Source of the DNA: Protula sp. h YS-2021
Taxonomy: Eukaryota; Annelida; Polychaeta; Sabellida; Serpulidae
Length of the DNA: 64,000 nt
Direction of reading: 5' to 3'
Assembly: GCA_949752745.1 (NCBI GenBank)
Contig: OX457027.1
Coordinates: 59,016,342-59,080,341 of the forward strand
Within the stretch, counting starts at the first letter, position 1; the number at the start of each line of letters is the position of its first letter. A program made the position numbers and the translations under genes. This document shows positions 26,350 to 39,270 of this stretch, one piece after another. The notes under the pieces were generated by a model. It did not search any database. It was not told the DNA's origin and worked only from the letters and a program-made list of their open reading frames with translations.

Positions 26350-29300
26350 ATTTAGAAATTCCCCCAAAGACCAGAAGTTAATGGGCTATTTTTACAATGT
26401 GCTTGATTCTTCATCAACTTCCCTTTACTGTATACTTTATATTTTGGTGGTAAAAATCTCCCACAAGACATACAAAGGTATGAAAGGACCCGATTAAAGT
26501 TTGGTGACGTTGCTTGGTTGGAATTTTGGAGGCTGTTGATTTGTAACTTTAACGTAGTTTCTTTAAGGAAACTAACAGCAACATCGTTCAACGTTGATTT
26601 TAATCGTTTTGAAGTCGCCACAGCCACATTACGACGACCAGATACCAACTCTCAGCGTATTAATAAATTAATAAAAATTTAGTAAATATTTAATTAATTT
26701 TTTAAAGTCAATCATTGTAATAGATAAAAACGAGTGTACTTTTCTCATCCAATATGACCTAAAGGATTGAAAAATACAACTTGTCATGAAAAAATATTTT
26801 TCAGGGCACGATTCACGATTTTTCTGCAGTTTGAGCAATAGTAAATATTGCCTATCCCTAATCCTCAGAATGATGTTAAAACGACACCTAGATAGATTTC
26901 TTAACGAACTTATTTTCGACGTCGCTTTTAGATCACTTTGAGCTATTCACTTCTAAGTCAGTTCTGCAACTCCCAGTTTCTAAAGTCAGAATGGTGTTAC
27001 ATTGTATCTAAATTTGTTAACGACAAAAAACCAAAAAAAAAAAACCAAAAAAAAAAACCAAACAAACAAAAAACAAAAAACAAAAACAAAAACAAAAGCA
27101 AACAAACTTGATGGGAGCAAAAGTTGCATTGACAAAAAATCTACGCCGCAAGTATCGTGAGGTTTAAGTTGCTTTTGCGACGTCCAAATGACAATTGTCA
27201 ATTGTCCAGGTTGTTCTGACGGCGCTTTGACGGCGAAAAGCTGGAATCAAGCGACCCCCGGACCATTTATCCGACTGACCAAATTCCTGCTGGGAAGCTT
27301 CCTTCTCTGTAAACCTACTCTTCCCAAACAGGATAAAATAACAGCATCATCTTCAATAAATATCAAATTTTATGTCAAAAAGGGGTTTCTTTTTTTTTTT
27401 TTAACTAGTATTTTATATGCATTGCCGTAAATGTCCAAGCTTTCAAAGTATAGTGTTTACCGTGTCAAGCTGCTGTGGTTGCAATTAGGCCAAATTTTCA
27501 GTGAAACATACTAAAGACACAACAAACGTTTCAACGCAGAATTGCAAAAAACTCTCTTTTCTCTTTCATGTTTTTAAATAATGCAAAAAGTGGTATTATG
27601 TCACGGTTAAAAGATAAAAAAAGCAGTATTCTGCTGTGAGAAAATCCCGAGTTGCCTAAGGAATAATTTTTTCAATCGATTTCTCAATTGACTACCAACA
27701 AGTTTCTGTAGGAAAATTAACCTGTTTTATGTGCTACAACTCCACGTTAAATATAACAATAGACCGCTCATATTTTTGATATCAAACTGATGGGCTGTTT
27801 ATTATGTGTCACAACAAACTGCTTATGCTATGTAATTCAGTTCAAACTAAGTATTGTGCATAAATAATCTCTTTAAATACTTCTGAAACTATGTCACTTT
27901 CTCAGGAAAAGACTAATGAACGTTTGCTGTTCTGCATTTAAATTTTAAGTTAAATACAAATCACAATCAATCAATTGTAAAGCGAGGACACGGTTGTTGG
28001 GGCTGTTCCCGACATTCTGTTCATTGCTGGAAATGTGCAGAGTAAGATTTATAAATTTTTTCGTTCTCTCGATTGTGGTTTAATAGCTAAATTAGTGAGA
28101 AAACACACTAAAGACAATGGAAAAGTCAACGACCATGTTCTACAAAATAAATAAAGGTATATAATGAAACTGAAATTTAAGTATTTTTACGATAAGTAAG
28201 AAGCAAGAACAAGCTAATAAAATCGTTTTGTTCATAAATGAAATGAAGATGTGTGTGCTAAACCTATATGAACCGAATGCCGAGTCTATGGCAATATTAA
28301 ACAGTTCATTAAGACGACAATGACAATCATTTGTTTATTTATTACATAATAAAAAATGCTTTTGGTCTTGTGAAATCATGACTACAAACCAAGAGGTTGT
28401 ATTTCGGTCATATAATAAGCAAGAAAAAGTTGTTTAGGAGAGATTTCTAAACATCACCGATAATTGCTATATGAAAGAACATAAAACTTCAATTTAAATT
28501 TTAAAAAGCAAAACCTGATGACCTGCAAACTTTAAAATGTTTTGTTTCAATGATTAATTTAGAGTTTAAGTTTAAGTTTTCATTAACTCTCACTCCTGTA
28601 TTGTATAAACTTGGTTTGTTTGTTGTTTTTTTTTTAATTAAAACTGTTCTCTGTTAATATTCAAACGCGTTTTCTTTCATTTGCAGGTGAAAAAATATTT
28701 TGCCCTGATAATCAAATATGACATGCTAAATACAATGTAACAGGAAGTCCCCCTGTTTCTCAGTCAACTTGCCCGTTTGCGATACACTGCAGACTGGAAT
28801 TGTTTTGTTTGCGTAAATTTTTTTAAAATCAGCAAAATATAGGTGAAAATCGGCCAAAACTTGGGAATCGCACGGTTGCAATTTTCCAATCAGCATAGCA
28901 AAAAATCTAATCGAAAGACCCCCATTTTTCTTGCTATTTCTGTTCTTCTAAAGGTCCAGTGCATCTGATTTTGTGTTTGTTTTAGATCGTGCGGTGTAGT
29001 GGGGGGGGGGGGCAGATTTCAAAATGTTATACAGAAAGTGTATGTAAAATTAATTGTGGTCCATGGCCTGGTTATGATACTGGAAAGACTTTGCAATAAA
29101 GTTGTATGCTCGTAGTTGTGACATGGGAGAGAAGAGGTTACAGCATGTTGTATGGTCGTTATTGTGACACTGGAGAAAAGATTTTAGAGTATGCTGCTTA
29201 CATGCAAAGGAGTCTGTGCAATCTCTTGGGCATAGAGATGTCAATATAAATATGCAATCAATCATTAACAAGTTTCTGGTCTTTTCTCTCAAGATTTTTG

Positions 29301-29690
29301 ACATTTTAAGATGCATGCTCTACTGAGTTATACAAAAGTGGAAAACTGGCATTTAACATTTTAAAATTCATTGCATTCCCAAATTTAATTTCGCTCTCTG
29401 CAGCGAACTTAATCTTGCTTGTTTTCTGCCTTTACATTTTTATGGCGTTGCACTTGTAACAAACGGATACCGCTTTTTCATGTGAGAAATCTTTTTTCAG
29501 CAGTTTTTAGAATATCAGATTGTGCAGTAGTGGTCTTCTATCAAATGTGGTCTTCTATCTTCCATTGCTTGCCACTATTCTACATATAATGTAAATCCGC
29601 TTAAAAGGTCTGCGCCCGGAAACATAAAAAGAATGTAAAAGCTAACTACATTTGCGTTGGCGAGATGTTGCAGTGGCAGTTTCTTTAGCT
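26350..29690. other. Gene-free AT-rich stretch
   Basis: An A/C-rich low-complexity run lies at 27025-27105 and a G-run near 29000. No gene or element boundaries recognised. Confidence 0.35.
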
Positions 29691-29699
29691 GTACTACTG

Positions 29700-30226
29700 C
29701 CCCCGTATTCACAAAAGTTAACTCTTTGGTTTAACTGACTGGGTTAACCCACTGGTTATTTTTAGTTCATTTTAACGGGAGTTAACCCAAATAGGTTAGC
29801 ATTATTGGGGGAGAATAAGGGAGTCCCAGGGATAATTGTGTTTTGTTTCTTTCCATCTCGAAAAACCTTTCAGGACTGGATCGCCTAGTTTTGGGTTGGG
29901 GTGGTGCAAATGGACGCTTTTATGATTTCATATAACAAACATCTTTGCACAAAATATGTGAAATGACTCGCAATGAGTGTCTAAATGGCGTAATGTAAAT
30001 TGAAGTTGTTTCATAGAAAAGTTTCGACATAGTCGCAAAACAGACGTTGTTAAACGAAATGAATGCAATGAGTAGTTAATTGATTTTTAAAAATTGAGGT
30101 TATTTTGTAGCAAACTATAGTCATAATCGCATATTAAAAGTGTCTGGACACTCAACATGTGTATCAGGATTGAGGTCGGGCGGGCTGAGAGCGAGAAATG
30201 GAGAGAAAGAGAGAGAGAGAGGGAGG

Positions 30227-30295
<69 letters not shown>

Positions 30296-30807
30296 GGAAG
30301 GAGAAAGGGAGGGATGTGCCCAAAGTAGTAAAAACACGAAGTTTTGCATTCAATTTTTAATCCAGAGGTGGAGGCGCTGCAACTCATGAACCCCCCTGCC
30401 TCCCTAGGATCTGCCACAGGTAAATATTGTGTTGATTTCATACACAACTCGGAGCCCGTGCCTCCCCTCCCTCTGCAAAATCCTGGATTCGTAAGTGCTT
30501 TCTCCATGATTTTATCTTTAGACTTCGTATTTGGGAGGGCAAGTCAATTTCAAGCACAGTTGTAATCATTCCCCTTCCCTCTTTTAGACAGAAAAAGAGG
30601 AGGAACACTTAAATGATTTGAGCATTTCTTGGGAACTTAACCTTGGTTTAACCCACCTCACAAGCAGAGTGAACTCCTTGGTTTAACCCACTGATTTAAC
30701 CCGTAGTTAACTTTCAAGAATATGACATAGGTTAACTCAATGGTTTAAACTTGGTTTAAACCGAGAAGTTAACTTTTTGGATTAAGGTATGGGTTAGAAT
30801 TCACAGG
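29700..30807 (-). mobile_element. GTTTAAAC-rich transposable element, solitary copy
   Basis: On the minus strand this segment follows 51902-53053 from end to end: GTTAAC/GGTTTAAACC-rich head, GTGTTCCTCCTC, GAAATTGACTTG, ATCATGGAGAAAGCA, AGGATTTTGCAGAGGGAGG, GTGGCAGATCC, a CT-rich core, then GTTAACTTTTGTGAATACGG. Its (GA)n core at 30201-30300 is an expanded version of the short CT stretch in the other copies. No ORF of transposase type is visible, so it is non-autonomous. Confidence 0.75.
30201..30300. repeat. (GA)n microsatellite within the element
   Basis: About 100 bases of GA with a few GGAG and AAAG interruptions. It sits where related copies near 49280 and 50840 have a short interrupted CT tract. 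Confidence 0.95.
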
Positions 30808-31316
30808 TGCTTTCTTACAGGTGAAGTTCTTAACTACAAAGGAGATCAGTTGTCTGTTATTTTTTATTTATTATAAGGGTTTGCTTTTGCTAAAGAGGCA
30901 AGCTTTCTTATGCTTGCTGAACTACTCTAGTGTTTCGTTGTTAATTTTAGTTGAAATGAATTTGCTTGAAAGCTTTTTATTATAATAACTGCAGCAAACG
31001 AAATAAATAAATAAATAAAAAGAGAAACAAAATACTTTTTGCTTGGTGATGGCTTCTTTTTTGTTATATCTCTCAGTTAAACTTACAGTTTATATACTCA
31101 TGTGTATTAAAAAGTATTTACAATTTTAAAGTTTTTGTATCTTTAAAACTACTTAACATGGAGTAATGCCAATTTCGCTGAAACAAAATTAGATAAATGT
31201 TCACTAACTGACAAAGCAACAAATTCGAAGAGTGGCAACGTTTTGAGAGAGCTCCATTTGAAACAAAGATGGGTCCAATTGTCACCGTTCACAGTTTCAA
31301 CCAAAGACCGAGTACT

Positions 31317-31925
31317 TCAATAACGTGTGTGACCACCTCCAACGTAAAGCAGAGCACCAATCCTTCTTGGCATCGAGCAGGTGAGACGGTTAATCCTCCA
31401 TTGAGGGTAGAGATGCCACTCCTAGGTCAATGCTTGGGACAGTTCGGCATGATTTCTTGGAGGCGGATCCCGTTGTCTAACATTCCGATCCAGGTAATCT
31501 TAGACAGGTTCTATCGGGTTCAGTCTGGGGAGTAAGGTGGCCACGGTAAGATGTTAACGTTATTGTGTTGCAAGTACAGTAAACTGTCCCTGGCAACCTG
31601 TTTTCTCGCGTTTTCCTGCATAAAGATGGCGTTGTTGTTTTGCTGGATGTGACGGACCACTTGGCCTGCCAGTACCGTGTTAATGTAGAGTGCTGTGGTT
31701 AAATTCACTAACCGGATGTGGCTATCCTGCTGAGGCGTCGTTACACGGGGTTGTCCGGGTCGAGATCGATCATGAATATTCCCCGCTGCTCTGTGCCTCT
31801 CCTGCAACTGATAAACCGTTGCACGAGTGCAAACAAATCTTTTAGGAAAGTCTCTTACAGAAAGTCAACTTTCCAGCGTGCCCAAAACCCAGTACCTCTC
31901 GCTTTCAGAAAGTCGTGGCACTGCG
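31317..31925 (-). pseudogene. Tc1-type (DDE) transposase, internally deleted
   Basis: The minus strand encodes LSESERYWVLGTL and TVYQLQERHRAAGNIHDRS (helix-turn-helix region), then RPGQPRVTTPQQDSHIRL. It jumps near 31700 to INTVLAGQVV and IFMQENAR..VARDSL, NVNILPWPPYSPD, and ends GGGHTRY with TGA at 31317-31319. The coding remnant is about 610 bp against about 1 kb for the family, so roughly 400 bp, including the first catalytic Asp, is missing. The second Asp of MQDNAR reads Glu, and stops follow SPD. The element is dead; terminal repeats were not resolved. Confidence 0.85.
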
Positions 31926-31989
31926 TCTTTAAGTTCCACACAAAAATGTTCAATGAGAAACCTTAATGCATTCTCTTAGCATTTCGTAC

Positions 31990-33120
31990 TACAAGAAATT
32001 TCGTGATCTACTCTCTCTGTATATTGTGCACTAAAACAATATTGCTCAAGCCCCGCTTATTGATCAGTACTTGAGTTTTAATGGCCATACCAAGTGTGAA
32101 CTGGAATACAAGTGTAAAATAAACATCTGAACTATCATGTGGAATTTCAAAAATGAAACTTTATTATTTTCGGAAATACTCCAAGAAAAGTGTATACTTT
32201 TTAAAAAGTGTATCAGTATATAACAACGTTGTTGTCCAACAACCAACCTCTATGGCGGTTCGGTTTGTTGTGTATAACACCTTTTCACCCTACAAACTCA
32301 CTGGGGATTCCGCGAAAATAACAGAAAATCATTTGCCGGGTGGAGGGGGGGAGGGGGTTACTCACTTGCATACTTAATATATTGCATAACTATTTAAAGC
32401 CGAGCCATGGGTGCGACATGATTCAATCATACTAGAATGCTGCTCGACACAACATCTGCAGTTATTTCGTCCCAGTATGATAACAAAGCATTCATTCTAC
32501 TGCTATTTCTCCCAGTATGACACCAAACCATTCCTTTTCCATGTACATTGTCCCGCAGTAACAAGCCAGTCAGACACTGGCCTGCACCAATTTTCATGTA
32601 GATTGTCCCGCAATTTCGGTCTGTTTCGGCTCGTATAACAAAAAAGGCACCCATTCTCTTGGTATGTCGTTCAGGTGATGATCGGGTTGTGCTATAGAGC
32701 TATTGCTCGTTTCGGTTATGTTTTGAATGATAAATTAGTGCACGACTTAGTAAGAATAAACCAGACAAAACAAACACTGAACCCATTAGGCCTTTATGGC
32801 AATATTAGATTATATTTAATAAAGAAATTTTATTATTTTCGTTTGAAACGGTTGAGGGCGTATGATTTATGGCAACTGTCTAAGTAAAAGAGAGTGACAG
32901 GTGCCCACTCTTGTAAATAGTTGAAATAACCCTCCTTAACTAGGCTTATGATTGGGAAACTTTCGGCTTCATAAATTCTCTAAAGTGAGCTCGCACGAGT
33001 CTAACCCAGACATCTTGTCGCCATTTCGCTGTGTCCCTATATGTTGCTCTTTGTGCTCATTGGCCAAGTGCCTACCCTCGATGGAGTTGCTGCATGCAGC
33101 TGAGGGAACAGCAGCATCAA
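31990..33120. other. Gene-free segment
   Basis: Nothing recognised apart from a short G-rich run near 32345. Several short ORFs have no family resemblance. Confidence 0.35.
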
Positions 33121-33129
33121 ATTCTTGCA

Positions 33130-33930
33130 GAGACCAAAATTCTTCACTCTCCTATCTCCTTCCTCAAGGTCAAAGGTCAAAGTCATATAAAGGTCAAAAT
33201 TACATTTTTCACAAAATGGTTTCAAGAAAACATCTCCTAGCGTTTGGTTCAGGGGAGCTTTTATTTGGTACCCTTAGAGACAATCATCAGGTCTCGGTAA
33301 AACCGCAAATACCTTTCACTTTGACCTAAAAGGTCAAGGTTAAAGTGAGGTCAAAATACTTGTCAAAACGCCTATTTATCCAGAAAAATTGCCATAAAAA
33401 GTGCTCAAATCCCAGTTTGAACATATAAAACGTAACATATAAAACGTACTCAGTAAGAGATAACCTTCCATCTCGAATCTTGACTTTGAGGGTCAACGCC
33501 AAACGTCACGTGACCTCATGTTCGATAGGCCGACTAATCTCAGAAACGGTTAGAAACAGCTCATTTTCGACCCTTTTGGGCCTAAACAGCGTTGCATAAG
33601 AGCTACCTCGGTGACCTTGACCTTCTCGGTCGCGGTCAAGGTCAAACACCGGAAGTGGACTATCATCTCGAAAACGGTTACAGATAGAACGATTTTGAGT
33701 TCATTTTCGACCCTTTTGGCCTAAAAACGTTACATAAGAGATACTTCGGTGACCTTAACCTTCTCGGTCACGGTCAAGGTCAAAAACCGGAAGGAGACTA
33801 TCATCTCGATAGAGCTAGAGCGATTTCGGTTCATTTTCGACCCTTTGGGCTAAAACGACGATAAAGAATTGTACTGCGTGACTTTGAGCCTTTTGGTCAA
33901 AATTTAATATAAATATTTTTAGTGGTTTCT
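33130..33930 (+). repeat. Dispersed GGTCA-rich repeat, copy 2, with 138-bp internal tandem
   Basis: Follows the 10.25-10.99 kb copy in order. The 3' half repeats a cassette of CTCGAAAACGGTTACAGATA, GAGTTCATTTTCGACCC and TGACCTTGACC ... GGTCAAGGTCA with a 138-bp period (palindromes at 33612-33644 and 33750-33782). A direct repeat AGGTCAAAGGTCA lies at 33167-33179. Confidence 0.65.
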
Positions 33931-36900
33931 GCAAGTGGGTCATTGCACTATCTAGCGGAATTCTGGCTAGTTTTGTTAGTGTTAGACTTTTGGCACCTTT
34001 GCCTGCGCTTTGTGTTATTTGTATTGTTCGATCGAGAAAAGAAGCAGCAGAAAATACAGTTTACGCAAAACTTCCTACTTTTATTCGAATTCAGCTGACA
34101 GTATTTTGTCTGATCCTGTGCTTGAGACGCGAATAAGTAATTATGGCATCGTCGCTGAATCGAAGTATCCCCACAAAACTCTAAATTTTAGTCCATGTCT
34201 TAGAAACAAGGTTTTTTTTATCTTATGTCCTTCTTTTGGGATGCAAAATAAAACTGCATTAAAAAGCTCATCAATTGCCAGTCTTTTTCACCCAGCATTT
34301 ATTATTTTAAATCAAGAAAAGAAAAGAGTGTGACAAATAAGCACGTCATCTAAAAATTAAATAAGAAAACATGGAAACCATCGAACAAAAACACTGCTTA
34401 TGTGATTGCTTTAATTACGGCACAGAAAAACAACCACACTGTAGATTTTCTAAAGGAAAGATTTTTATTATTTCTAGATCTTACTGCATATTTTTGTTTC
34501 AGGTTTTCTGCCCCGGATCACTCTTTTGGAAGGCCTTTCCGATGTTCTTAGAAAATCTTTTATAGACAACCAATCGATTGTGCCCTGATAACAAAATGGA
34601 AGTGGCTTTAAAATGAAGTCACTCTGAATAAAGCAATATAACGACCAAACAACGAGCGATATCTAAAAACATGTATAATAAAAATAAAAATAATAACAAT
34701 ATCAGCTTATGCTTTACTTTCATAATATTTTACATATATATTTTGAAAAATATTCTATCCATTCGCATGCAGTCAAATATGGCGTTATTGAAGATCGATT
34801 GGTAGCTTTTATGCTGGTTTTAAAACAGTACACTTGAAATTGGCAGAATGGCCGTGTCTCATCTCGAACCAATTAGAAATAATCTTTCCAATTAACATTT
34901 TCTATCCATAAACAGGTTTAAAATTGATAACAACTGTTGTAGCTATTGGAACATCATTAATACATGCATGATGTCCGTAATTTAGTTGACAGGCGTCACA
35001 TAAAACTATCTGCGAGTACTGGTGCTGCTACATGTCTTGCTAGGATTATATTCCTACGAGATGCACTCAAATATTTCTTTTACTCAGTACCCCCAATAAC
35101 GCAATTTGCTTTCTCTTAAAAACTTTCTCAAGGGCCTCTTATAAGACGAGTAGTGTTTAGTTTTTATTGATTTAAGGTTTTATTGACTGATCAGATATAC
35201 GCCGTGTGAAAAGAGTGTATTTTTTGCAAGTAAATGCGCAACATTTAACGTATAGCATAGAACACCACACAGTTGCTCAGCTTTGTGCGAGCTCTCACTG
35301 CGTAAACAGATAACACAGCGTAAACCAAACACTACTCGGCTTATAAGACGTATTCAAGCTGTGTTGTTTGCTAATATATTTAGCTTGTATTAAGTTATCA
35401 ACCCATGGAATTTTTTAGAATATTATAAGATGCATACATGCTTTGCCATAAACTCTGTACATCTTTGTATAACACATTGTACGCATGTTGTAAAATACTT
35501 TATATTATTCAAGAAATAACCCACTAAAGGAAGTATTTTTGCGTTTTAATTTTTTCAAGTGTTTAACATTTCGCTAGCGAAATGGGGCTCTAGTTGTAGT
35601 TTGTGTTGTATAAACATGGATTGTGTATCTCTGTTTTACATGAAAAACTGACGTTAAAAGTCAGTACAACATCTGTTTGTTTTGATCAAGTATTGAGGTG
35701 GCCGAGGGTACCCACCTTTGACAAAAGACAGCAAAAAAGTAACCAGCTTTGCCCTATTTTGAATGGTGTTATTATGCGTATTAAAGATCCCTTTACTGGA
35801 ATACATAGTGGTTTGGGGGTCTAGTACGAGCGAGTAAATTAACTGTGGTCTGAAACCAGATGTTCCAAGCCAGTGCACCCTCTTAATTTGTGCATTCTGT
35901 TATAATACCAAAACATGTTTTCACGTCTTTGCTGTGAGGATGTGTTATAACAATGCATGCGGTATATTCGCCTCAATTTTTTCGTAAGTTTGTTAGTATG
36001 CAAAGATTGGTTCTGCAATTATGAAAACGACTGGTATTTTTACTTCAGTGAATGGCCTGAATAAAGGAGAAGAGTTGTAGGTTGTAGGTTAATGAACTAG
36101 ACCACAAGCGTCTATTTATAGTTTACACTTCTTGGCTTGTATGGTACTGCGTATCTCATTGATACACATATGTCTGAGAATTCATGAAAATTTGATTTTT
36201 TAAAACATTTATTTCATACAGTCATCAGAGTAGTTGTAATTAAAATTGTCTGCATGAATTAATGGGTTGTAAAATTAAAATGTCTTTTTTATTTAAATAT
36301 AAATCTTTTTCATTTGAAAAAGATTATTCAAATCAAAATCTTTCCATTTGTTACCAAGAAATGCGCATCTGTTTCTTGTTTCTTGATGTTTGCTTTTAAC
36401 TAATAATTTCTTCTTTTACTGTTACTCACATGTCTATATATAGCTTTAAATTTTTTACTTTACGCATGCAACTCAAATCGCCATTAAGGATACAACGTTG
36501 CAGAGCTTCATGCTAAATGTTGCTTATATCAGTTTTCATCTGAAAAAAAATTTTGCTTATTGCTTACAGATAAGAAACTAGGTTAATGGGTACAAGTACA
36601 AAGAACCTGATTGTTTGATATGTTTTATTTGTTTGCCTCAGCGGTTTTGTATCAAATGACAAGTAAACCCCCTTTGTTTGACAGATGTTGCAATACAATA
36701 GAGCTCAGACGTAAACATCACCCCACACACAAAGTATTTTATGATGTTTTTATTTCAATAAGACGTATTGCATGTGTCTGAAAATGTTGTTTTTGAAATA
36801 GTTGTTATTACCTTGACAAAAATCATTTTTATGAAATCAACTTATTTAAAAAGTACCATAAAGGGATAAGAAAACGTTGTTTGCCTCACAACATCGTGAC

Positions 36901-37360
36901 GCTTCTACTCAGGGACCAGTACCACTGGTAATAGATACCAAGCAACTTCATTGAAATCATAGAAATTGAAAAAAAAATTGTTTTATACGTTAAACTTAAA
37001 AATATTTAATCTATGTATCGATCTATAGAGCAGCACTTCGATTCTCCTGAGCCAAGCGATACCCTTGGAAACGTGGAAAACTTTCTACATTGTTAGCATT
37101 AACATAAAGCAAAACATTTAACGGATTAATGCGAAAGATAACTGAACGGGGTGTGCTCTCAGTCTTGAAAGCGATACTGATGTTTGGCTGAAGACCGCAA
37201 ATAATATAATAAAATTTGCGGGTAAATTATTTTTGAACATTCCGATCAAAGAGGGTGGAGAGGGAGAGATTTAGGAATTGGTTGAGAAAATGTAATACAG
37301 TAGAATGGGAGGGATATCACGGGATTTCAAAATAAGAACAGTTAGAATAACTAAACGACC
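33931..37360. other. Gene-free AT-rich stretch
   Basis: No gene, array or element with clear ends was seen. The longest ORF (34010-34333, 107 codons) has no recognisable features. Confidence 0.35.
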
Positions 37361-37364
37361 AGCT

Positions 37365-38860
37365 CGAAGGAACATATTCCAACTGAATATTTTCTAACCG
37401 GGCATTTTCCAGCCGACAATTGCCAAACAGACACTTTTTGATCCGCACAGTTTCCTGATTTTACCAACCCGATATTTTCCAACTGCATCTTTCCTTTTAT
37501 TTTTTAATTTAAGGAGTGTGTAAAGGAAATGAAATATATTCTACGACTGTCTAGAATTTATTACATAAAAGAGCAAATTGGAAAGTTTATGCAATAAGAC
37601 AATTGCTTGCTGCAATAGCATTTTAATAGAATGTTCCCAATAATTTCGTTAGTGGATCTACTTGTAAAACATTCTCAAACTACGCAAATGTCACAGTAGC
37701 AAATCTGCTCATAACTCTCTGTTATTTGTTATTTCTTAATCGTTAATATTTTTTCCTCTATATTAATCATACATGCCGTTAATCCACTGCAACTGGTGCA
37801 TAAATATGGACGTTTTAATATTTAATGCATAGTTTTGATATCAAAATACAATTAAAGATATCAAGAAATCATTGTAGATCTCACTGATTTATATTTGCTA
37901 TCAATAATTGAATTCCAGGTGGCAAAAATTGATTTTTGAGATCAAAAACTCAATTTACAAACCAAAAACTGTTAACGGAGACACACATTTATATAAAATT
38001 TAACGAATTGCCAATCATATTTGGAGACAAAAACTTAAATTATTGATATCAATAATAACACAAATTTTGATCTCAAGAATTGCTCCTTTTTTAATATAAA
38101 AGAAAGATTTTATGTACAAGGTCTAGTCATTATTTTATTAACATATGGGTTCTTCTGAGATCTGTATGTCAAAATAGACTGATATTTTGATATAAAAAAT
38201 CAATTGTTTAGTTTAAAAACCACTTGCAGATTTCAAAACACAAAATAAAAAAGTTCATTCTGAAATAATGATATCTGAAATAAATTCTTGATATCAATAA
38301 AAAGAAAATAAATTACTGAGCTCAAGATTAATATTTTGCTTTCAAATATTTGATTTTGCTATCAAGAATTTAATCTTTGATCTCAAATAATCAATTTTAG
38401 ATATCATTCAATAATTTTTGATAGCAATAAATATTTTTTGATATCTCTAAATATTTATTAAGATCAAGAATTATTTTTTGAGATCAAGAATACATTTAGA
38501 AATATCAAAAATATAATTTCAAATAGCAAAAATTAGTTGTTGATATTAAAATATGAAAATTTTGCGATCAAAAATTAATTCTTGATTTAAAAAATCAATT
38601 TTTGAGATCAAAAGTTAACGTTTGATATCAATAATCCCTAATAAATGTGAAAATGGCATTCCATACATAAATAAATATCTAAATCTCGGTTGAAAAAGTC
38701 GCACATCAATTTCAACTAATTAGAAGGATATAACGCAATTGATAATGTTATAAAAATCTGACACCCTTAAATTTTTTTAGAAAAAAAACATTCGATTGGA
38801 AAATGTCCGATTGGAAAATATTTAAAAAATGTCCTGTTTGAAAGTGTCTGGATACCGTTT
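37365..38860. repeat. Inverted short-period ATTTTCCAACC arrays around a MITE
   Basis: 37380-37500 repeats GAATATTTTCTAACCGGGCATTTTCC-like text. 38780-38860 carries the complement (GGAAAATGTCCGATTGGAAAATA). The two face each other around the nested MITE at 37805-38665, suggesting an older foldback element interrupted by it. Confidence 0.5.
37805..38665. mobile_element. GATATC-rich MITE, copy A (861 bp, 6-bp target duplication)
   Basis: Starts TATGGACGTTTTAATATTTA and ends AATGTGAAAATGGCATTCCATA, so the ends are inverted though the left one is eroded. CATAAA flanks both sides (37799-37804 and 38666-38671). The interior is a drifting array of TTTTTGATATCAAAAAT and GAGATCAAAAATTAATT phrases in the same order as copy B. 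Confidence 0.8.
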
Positions 38861-39029
38861 ACGACAATTCTACCTTTAAAACTGACATTAAATCACCCAG
38901 TCGCCACACACAGAATCCTGCCTTGCATTGGTTTTTCTTACATCATTGATGTGAGATGTACAATATTAATTATCCATAAAGCACAACATTTAAAGAATCT
39001 GTCGCCTCAAAATGTCACGAGCATCAAAA

Positions 39030-39062
39030 TGGATACCCCCCCCCCCCCCACACACACACTCA
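39030..39062. repeat. C-run followed by (CA)n
   Basis: A run of 13-14 C and then about six CA dinucleotides. Confidence 0.85.
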
Positions 39063-39215
39063 TGTAAAATCTCCAGCTATTCGCGCTTGTGATGAATTCA
39101 GCGTTTTTGATGCCGAGTAATTATAGTTCTTCACAGACCTATGGCAAAAGTAGTATGATGATGCCAGTTGAACTTAAACTGTACAAAACACAGCTTTGGA
39201 CATGCTGTGTCCAAG

Positions 39216-39251
<36 letters not shown>

Positions 39252-39270
39252 CCATCAGCATCATCATCGT
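39216..39270. repeat. (TCA)n microsatellite forming the LINE 3' tail
   Basis: About 18 trinucleotides with a few substitutions, immediately beyond the LINE 3' hairpin. Confidence 0.85.

Noticed and set aside
30087..30507. Ser/Leu and Arg/Glu ORFs
   Set aside because: Artefact of the (GA)n tract within the transposable element.
34010..34333. 107-codon ORF
   Set aside because: No family resemblance, no supporting context, composition like the surroundings.
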